Assembly: GCA_009760855.2 (NCBI GenBank)
Contig: WPIO01000093.1
Span: 1,457,001-1,521,000 of the forward strand
Reading direction: 5' to 3'
Length of the DNA: 64,000 bases
DNA from: Cristatella mucedo
Lineage: Eukaryota; Bryozoa; Phylactolaemata; Cristatellidae
Positions 33,640 to 64,000 of the stretch are shown in pieces (position 1 is the first letter of the stretch; every line of letters starts with the position of its first letter). A program made the translations under genes and the position numbers. The notes below the pieces were generated by a model. That model ran no database searches, had not been told where the DNA came from, and worked only from the letters and a program-made list of their open reading frames with translations.

Positions 33640-34709
33640 GGTCCACCGATCTGAGTTCGGTTGTTGCTCATGTTGTTGTGTTGATGTCGCTACACAGAGA
33701 TTGCCATTCAAACCGAAAGATCTCGAGGCACTAACACCCCCGAGGGAGGACCGGCTCCTCAAAAGGATGGCTCTGAAGGACATGTTTGCTACTGCTAAAA
33801 TGCACTGCCAGAGTTTCTGCCAAGCTACCAGAACGGTCATAAGCCAAAACAGCATGAGTAGATGGCTTAACGAACAAGGACTGAACCCAAGGGTGGCCTA
33901 TTGAAAGCCATTGTTGACTGTTCATCACGAAAAAGCAAGGCCTGATCTGCTTGCTGATACCAGCATTGGACAGCCGTGCAGTGGAGCAGAGTGCTGTGAA
34001 CTGGCGAGTCCAAATTTAATCGTTAATTGTTACAAGAAGAGGAAGTACAGCGAATCGGTGAAGCGTACTTGGGCGATTTTCTGCAAAAGAGGTGAAATTC
34101 GATGATGGAAGTGTAATAGTATGGGGCTGCTTGTTGGCTACTGGTGTATAGTATCTGCTCTGGATTCAAGGAATCTTGAGTCAGAATGTGTGACTCAACA
34201 TTTCCGCAAAACGTTGGCTAGCCATCTGCCTAGGCTCTTCATGTGCTCGATTTCTGTTGGCGACATGGCAACGATTCGAAGCATACTTTAAGTTTTTCTC
34301 TATCCCGTGGACTGTTGCTTCGAGCCGATTGAGGTCATAGAGTGATGAGCCAAGCCCTGACTTGAACCAAATAGAGCACCTGTGGGATGAAGTCGACTGA
34401 GCTCTAAGATTCAACTCCATGCATGAACCCCGATGAATTTCTTAGGTTTTGAAATATTGCCAGGAATCAATTCTTCTAGAAACGTTCCGTAAGCTGGTGG
34501 AGTCGATGCCGAGATGATTGGGTGAAGTTCTCAAAATCACGGTGCCTCGAGAAGTTATTGATTGTACCCATACATTACACGTATTATTAAATATTTCTTA
34601 GCTTTTCTCCATAAAAAACTGCTACAGAGATCCAATCTACATCTTGTGAGTTGAAGGAAAATAGTGTGCTGTATGTAGCAGGTGCATAGATACTTTTGGA
34701 CGGCAGTGT
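33640..34709 (+). pseudogene. Tc1/mariner-type transposase relic
   Basis: Pieces of a Tc1-like transposase appear in order. At 33770 there is KRMALKDMFATAKMH and then SRWLNEQGLNPRVAY (helix-turn-helix region). At 33905 comes LLTVHHEKARPDLL. At 34040 comes YKKRKYSESVKRTW, at 34105 DDGSVIVWGCLL and at 34350 SPDLNQIEHLWDEVD, the DDE-domain block that normally carries the last catalytic acid. Stops and frame changes separate them. The right end, CAGGTGCATAGATACTTTTG then GACGGCAGTG, looks like a Tc1 terminal inverted repeat read outward at 34680-34709. I find no matching left terminus, so the element is 5'-deleted as well as broken. Confidence 0.8.
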
Positions 34710-34711
34710 AG

Positions 34712-35128
34712 ATCTGTATAGCACCCTATGATAACTTTTATCACTTTTTAGGCACTTGATGTGCTGGAAAAAAAACATCTCGATTGATTAGTGATAACAT
34801 GCGCAATGTAACAGATCCAGAAAATTCTTTTATGATCGAGTGCGTTTTTAGCTTCTTTTTAGATGTAATCATGTCAGGAATATCGTGACTTTGACCGGGA
34901 GTGAGCTTCAGACTTTGGGGGTTGGTACGGTCTCTAAAGGATTTGAGGTTGGTTAGCAGCACTGCTGAACGACGTGAGTCAGAAGAGCCGTTGTTACGAT
35001 GCCTGACCCGATTGAAAAGTAATTTGGATACGTGAGCTGGTACAAGAGAATGAAGGAACCTTAAAGTGAGTGACAGAACCGTGAAGTCGATGCGCTGCTT
35101 GATGGGGAGCCAGTGCAGGTCCTCGAGT
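34712..35128 (-). mobile_element. L2-B LINE, 3' part (split by a SINE)
   Basis: The tail GTATAGCACCCTATGATAAC and TTTTTAGGCACTTGATGTGC begins right after the Tc1 terminus. It continues through GTGAGTGACAGAACCGTGAA and GGGGAGCCAGTGCAGGTC, where a SINE-1 interrupts it. Confidence 0.75.
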
Positions 35129-35129
35129 A

Positions 35130-35303
35130 GAAGTGCAGTGGCCCACTAGGTAAAGCGGTTGCTCTTCACGACCTCGGTCCCGGGGTTGTGGGCTCGAATC
35201 CTGCGGTGGGCGATGCTTTATTGCCACTGCAAGCAGTGGTGATGGCCTTTAAGGCTCTTCTGTCGCTATACAAAAAGAGGCTGCTAAATCAGCTAGTGTA
35301 ATG
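35130..35303 (+). mobile_element. SINE-1 nested inside an L2-B LINE
   Basis: GCAGTGGCCCACTAGGTAAA, GCGGTTGCTCTTCACGACCT, TGGGCTCGAATCCTGCGGTG, GGCGATGCTTTATTGCCACT and AAAAAGAGGCTGCTAAATCA. LINE sequence from the same copy resumes immediately after it. Confidence 0.85.
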
Positions 35304-35395
35304 TGGCACATGCACCGGTCACGATAGACAAGCCGAGCTTCAGGAGTTTTGCACCAACTGTAAGCTCCTGATTGCATAGGCCGAAGACCCGTGAG
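35304..35395 (-). mobile_element. L2-B LINE, continuation after nested SINE
   Basis: ACGATAGACAAGCCGAGCTT, TTTTGCACCAACTGTAAGCT and CTGATTGCATAGGCCGAAGA continue the same LINE region that other copies show directly after the GGCGAGAAGTG point. Confidence 0.75.
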
Positions 35396-35659
35396 CCGTG
35401 GCAAGCGAATCAAAGCAAACTCGCAAGCTTCTCTGCCAACCTGATGGGCATTGCACCTCCTAATTAAATTTGCTCAGCTCTTCACAGCCAACCCGATAGA
35501 TATTACACTTCCTAATGTAATGAGCTCTCGACTTAAAGGAATAGATGCTCTTATGTCTTTTACATATGTTTGCAGAGATGCCCCTACATCGTTATTGTAT
35601 ATCTCAATAGTGAGTCTTTTTTGCATGAATTGTTTTACCGGAAAGAAGGGTGGTTGTTT

Positions 35660-35825
35660 GGCATTTAAAAGGCATTCAAAAAGAAGCTGAAAAAGCACCT
35701 GTTTATCCCAGCATCCTCGTGGGTCCTCGTGATTCGTCCTTTGTATGTCACCTCTAACCTCTGTTATTCTTGTTGTTTATCGAGTAGCTACCACTAATCA
35801 TTTGGTCATACTTCCTTTACAGCAT
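35660..35825 (+). mobile_element. L2-B LINE fragment
   Basis: AAAAAGAAGCTGAAAAAGCA, CCTGTTTATCCCAGCATCCT, GTGATTCGTCCTTTGTATG and TCATACTTCCTTTACAGCAT, broken just before the tail hairpin. Confidence 0.7.
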
Positions 35826-36005
35826 ATATAATAATCATAATAATAATACATTTGCACAGCAACCTCAGAGAACTTAATAATCTCTTTCTAAGCACTTTAA
35901 CTATGCTGTAAAGGAAGCGGTAAAATGGTTTACATAAATTACGCACAAGCACAACTCGGACAAATCGTTCTTGAAACCATGGAAGTGGGTCCAGGAAGCC
36001 CAAGC
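35826..36005 (-). mobile_element. L2-B LINE tail, opposite orientation
   Basis: ATAATAATACATTTGCACAG, CAACCTCAGAGAACTTAATA, CTCTTTCTAAGCACTTTAAC and GTAAAGGAAGCGGTAAAATG. It directly abuts the plus-strand fragment, so the two tails are fused end to end. Confidence 0.7.
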
Positions 36006-36129
36006 AAATTCGGTGCAAGCATGTAGGCAGTCATTAAAAGCCTAAGCCCTGTGCTGAGAGCCGCAAAACCCGTAGTCTCGACAGCTAAAGTGTCTGTGAA
36101 GTGATCACACAAGTTCTCTGAGCCAGATA

Positions 36130-37550
36130 TGCAAATGTGTTATTATTGATATTATTATCTAGTGGAATTAGGACATTATTTTGCTGTTAGTGACGGTCGG
36201 TGGGGGCTTAGGAGTAGGGGTGACCTAGGCGGGTCGCTGCCCACACTGTAAGCCGAGGCAAATGCCACCTGCCTCTGTCACTGGGTAGGATGTACTAACT
36301 GTTGGTCACCTGCTTTAGTAGAATGGTGAAGATATACTGCTTAAGCAATGCTGGAATGCCGAAGCACCCATCCCGGGAATTACCCAAACTTCCACACCTC
36401 CAATGCTTGTGCCTCCAGCACCACAATTCCTGCACCACGAATAGTGCTTTAAGTAGCTGGCAGTAACCTATTTCGGCTGCTGCAATCGTAGAGCGGTGTG
36501 TTTTATTCATGCTTCTCCCTGTGTAACCAGTTTGTTTGTTGGGTACTTATCACATCTGTCTTTGTTAATGGTAAGGTTCATTCACTTCTTAGGCACTTGG
36601 CTCTTTGGCTCGTGCATTGTGGTTTACGACAATGGCAGCTTCATGTCTGCTTATTGTAACTTCCACATTACATTCAGACTTTAAATTGCCCCTTGGTTTA
36701 TTTGACTTGCTAGAGCTACATGCAATACCTTTTTTCACCCTCCTACCAGTCTAGATATTTGTAGTGCAGTTAGAGCGAGAAACCAGTCAGCCATGTTTCC
36801 TTGTGAAAATAGAGCTGTAGGACCTTATATAACTACTTTAGCAGTCTTGGCGATTACCTGCGATGCCTAAACCACAGAGATATGCATATATTACAATATT
36901 TTTGTTGAGATTACAAGAAGTCAGTTCAGTTGGTTAGAATATAGTTATGGCAAACCAAGCAAGTTAAGACCTAGGAAGTTGTTCAAACGAACCCATTTAT
37001 TCCTTGTTCAATAAATAATGCCGTTTGGCAGTTTTTCCTTGATACCGTGCCATTTATTCTCCGCATTGTTTTGGAACTATGTCAAGTCTTTGGCAGCATA
37101 CCAGTAGATAGCATGCTTTAAATCCTTGATAATTGCTGAACAATTTCTGGCTCAGCTGTCGACATACATTTTTTAGAGTGGGGTATACTTGATGCATTCA
37201 GTAAATCTTACTTTGCAGTTCTTTGCAAAATTGTTATAATATGATATCTGTCGAAAATGGTGGCTCTGTCGTGAGCAAGAGATTGCCTCAGATACTGCAA
37301 AAACAATTGTCATTATACTTTTTTGCAGCTGGTTGGAGGACTAAGGTGATGGCATGCACGATTTGTTACAAATATGGTTAACTCATGCAGATCCCATGAT
37401 CTGGTGAAATTTCATTTACAAGCAGTTCATGAAACACTGAACTAGGCTAAATCCTGATATCCAGGTCTTGTGGATTTTTAGGCCAGCACTATATATATAC
37501 ACTTGTGCGTATGTGCAATCCATATGTACTCATATGGATTGCTGACATTC
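36130..37550. other. putative intron 1 sequence, no gene recognised
   Basis: No ORF above 80 codons and no recognised repeat. A stretch near 37505-37545 holds a small inverted repeat, ATCCATATGTA..CATATGGAT. Confidence 0.5.
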
Positions 37551-37554
37551 TTTC

Positions 37555-38385
37555 TTGGATGGCAACAAACTTTCTCAGATTGAATAACGATGCAATCAGC
37601 GTACCAGTTATGGGCTAACCTAGTATTGCTAGGAAGTTGAAAAACCTATCCCTTAAAATGGGCTCGGCCATCTCCTGTAGCTTCTGTACGAAATCTGGCT
37701 GTATTGTTCCATAGTGACTTTTAACTAGACAATCTCATCAGCTCTGAACTCAAGTATGCCGTTATTCAGCTATACAAAGTTGCAAAAATTCGGGCATATT
37801 TAGACAGTGGCATCACATCCAAGTTGGTACATGCTTTTGAAACGTCCCATCTTGACTTTTGTGACTCACTACTTGCAGGTCTTTCGTCCTCTGGCCCGAA
37901 ACTCTGTCGATAGGCTTGTCTGTCGTGAAGGTTGCTGTTGCTGCCTTACGATGCTTCTCACTGATCTTTAATGTCTCTCGATCAAGAAGGAGAGTGACTT
38001 GAAGGTTTTGTCACTAATCTTTTGGTCCGTTCATTCGATTGCTCCAGCCTTCCTATCAAAACTGCTCTCTAGGTATTGGTACCACCCGCTCTTCTTACTC
38101 AAGTCGTTTTGCTGTGCCTCGAACCAATCTCAAATCACTTCGAGACCATGCCTCTGTAGTTAGCATGCTTCCAAAACCTGAACTCACTCCTGACTGAGGT
38201 CACGACATCCCTTGACGTGATGTCATTTAAAAAGAAGCTAAACACCACCCATTTCTCATAGCATTTGCTGTGTCCCCGTGTTTGGCCCTTGTGTGCTTAT
38301 GAATGCAGACATGTACAAGTTATCACTAATCAATGGACATGCTTGCTTTTCAGCATATCTGAAGTGTCTTGAAGGCAATTTAGTT
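37555..38385 (+). mobile_element. L2-B LINE, 5'-truncated and degenerate
   Basis: Translations show a broken version of the region after the RT core (ATNFLRLNN, then a mutated LVIGKPS), then HLDFCDSLLAGLS near 37855, ARNSVDRLVCREG near 37905, PAFLSKLL near 38050 and the PRTNLKSLRDHAS segment near 38130. The end near 38380 runs into an AT tract. Confidence 0.75.
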
Positions 38386-38408
38386 ATCTTGGCGTTATAT
38401 CAGTCTTT

Positions 38409-38410
<2 letters not shown>

Positions 38411-38490
<80 letters not shown>
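38411..38490. repeat. (AT)n microsatellite
   Basis: About 38 AT units, then further TATG/TATA-rich sequence to about 38550, ending only 60 bp before a coding exon. Confidence 0.97.
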
Positions 38491-38493
<3 letters not shown>

Positions 38494-38607
38494 TATATTT
38501 ATGTATATATTATTATACATATGTATATATATGTATGTATATATTTATGTCTATAGCTGGCACAGGGAAGCTGGTGTTTGCTACTACATTCGTGTAACTC
38601 TTTGCAG

Positions 38608-63604
<24,997 letters not shown>

Positions 63605-64000
63605 GTAAGTATTTCATGCGGCAATTGCTTGCTTGAGTAGTAGATGCAGCTGCCATACACCGGTTCTCCCGGCTTTACGGCCGTGAAAATTAGATGTACC
63701 TGTGTTTGCAAGCTGGGTTGTTGGTGAATTGAGCCAAAGAAGGATGCGTGACAAGAGAGAAAAGTCCCTAGAAGTTGGATGCGTGTGATGATCCATCATG
63801 ACTAGCTTAGCTGTAGCTAGGTTCTGAATGAACTGTATTTTGGAGGGATTCACATATCTAATCAAGATCTTAAGATCAAGTTAAGGGGTAGCTAGAAAAC
63901 AGGTGAAAGCTTGCACCGATGTACCCTCGAGTAGTATAGCCACACTCCAATGAAATTCTTGTATTTCATGTATAATTAAGAGCTGGATTTAGTGCAGCAT
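63605..64000 (+). other. intron K, cut by the window edge
   Basis: No further exon with the needed phase was found. The 83-codon minus-strand ORF (63865-63614) is probably chance. Confidence 0.6.

Noticed and set aside
33540-33640. Search for a left terminal inverted repeat of the Tc1 relic
   Set aside because: No sequence here matches the reverse complement of the 34680-34709 end, so the left terminus is taken as lost.

Overview
This is a repeat-dense window from a metazoan nuclear genome. Coding sequence is split into short exons with GT-AG introns. There are long dinucleotide microsatellites, tRNA-derived SINEs and many 5'-truncated non-LTR (CR1/L2-group) LINE fragments, and no bacterial-style gene packing. 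The repeats suggest an invertebrate (for example a chelicerate, mollusc or cephalochordate), but the phylum cannot be fixed from this sequence.

The one gene I recognise with confidence is a plus-strand orthologue of TRPC4AP (TRUSS), the scaffold and DDB1-CUL4 ubiquitin-ligase adaptor. Eleven consecutive coding exons between 38608 and 63604 have matching splice phases and translate without a stop. They correspond to roughly residues 60-400 of the vertebrate protein, and the gene runs off the right edge. A candidate first coding exon lies at 25531-25671, which would make intron 1 about 13 kb. About 1.4 kb upstream, in the opposite orientation, a GC-rich 461-codon ORF (24135 to 22750, minus strand) may be a single-exon gene of unknown function. 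The interval between them holds the palindrome GTCACGTGAC and a TATAAATAG sequence, so it could be a bidirectional promoter.

Layout. Positions 1-12 kb: L2-like LINE fragments (here 'L2-B'), a pair of unknown inverted repeats (about 3.25-3.92 kb and 8.39-9.05 kb) and the first SINE. 12-15 kb: a decayed LTR-retrotransposon reverse transcriptase on the minus strand. 15-21 kb: SINEs, short LINE tails and an AG microsatellite. 21-26 kb: a GC-rich island with the divergent gene pair. 26-38.6 kb (probably intron 1): many LINE pieces in both orientations and a Tc1-like DNA transposon relic. 38.6-63.6 kb: the TRPC4AP-like exons. Their introns hold an almost complete minus-strand LINE ('L2-A', 45.9-48.7 kb), a GT tract of about 890 bp, a third LINE family ('L2-C') and more SINEs.

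Three LINE families can be told apart by their 3' ends: L2-A (hairpin, then TACATTA/CATA-type repeats), L2-B (8-bp stem, then ATT repeats) and L2-C. Two SINE families appear to copy these tails. SINE-2 carries the L2-B tail, and SINE-1 carries a hairpin and GCTATACAAAA motif like L2-A, as expected if each SINE uses the reverse transcriptase of its LINE partner. No tRNA or rRNA gene, CRISPR array or operon was found.
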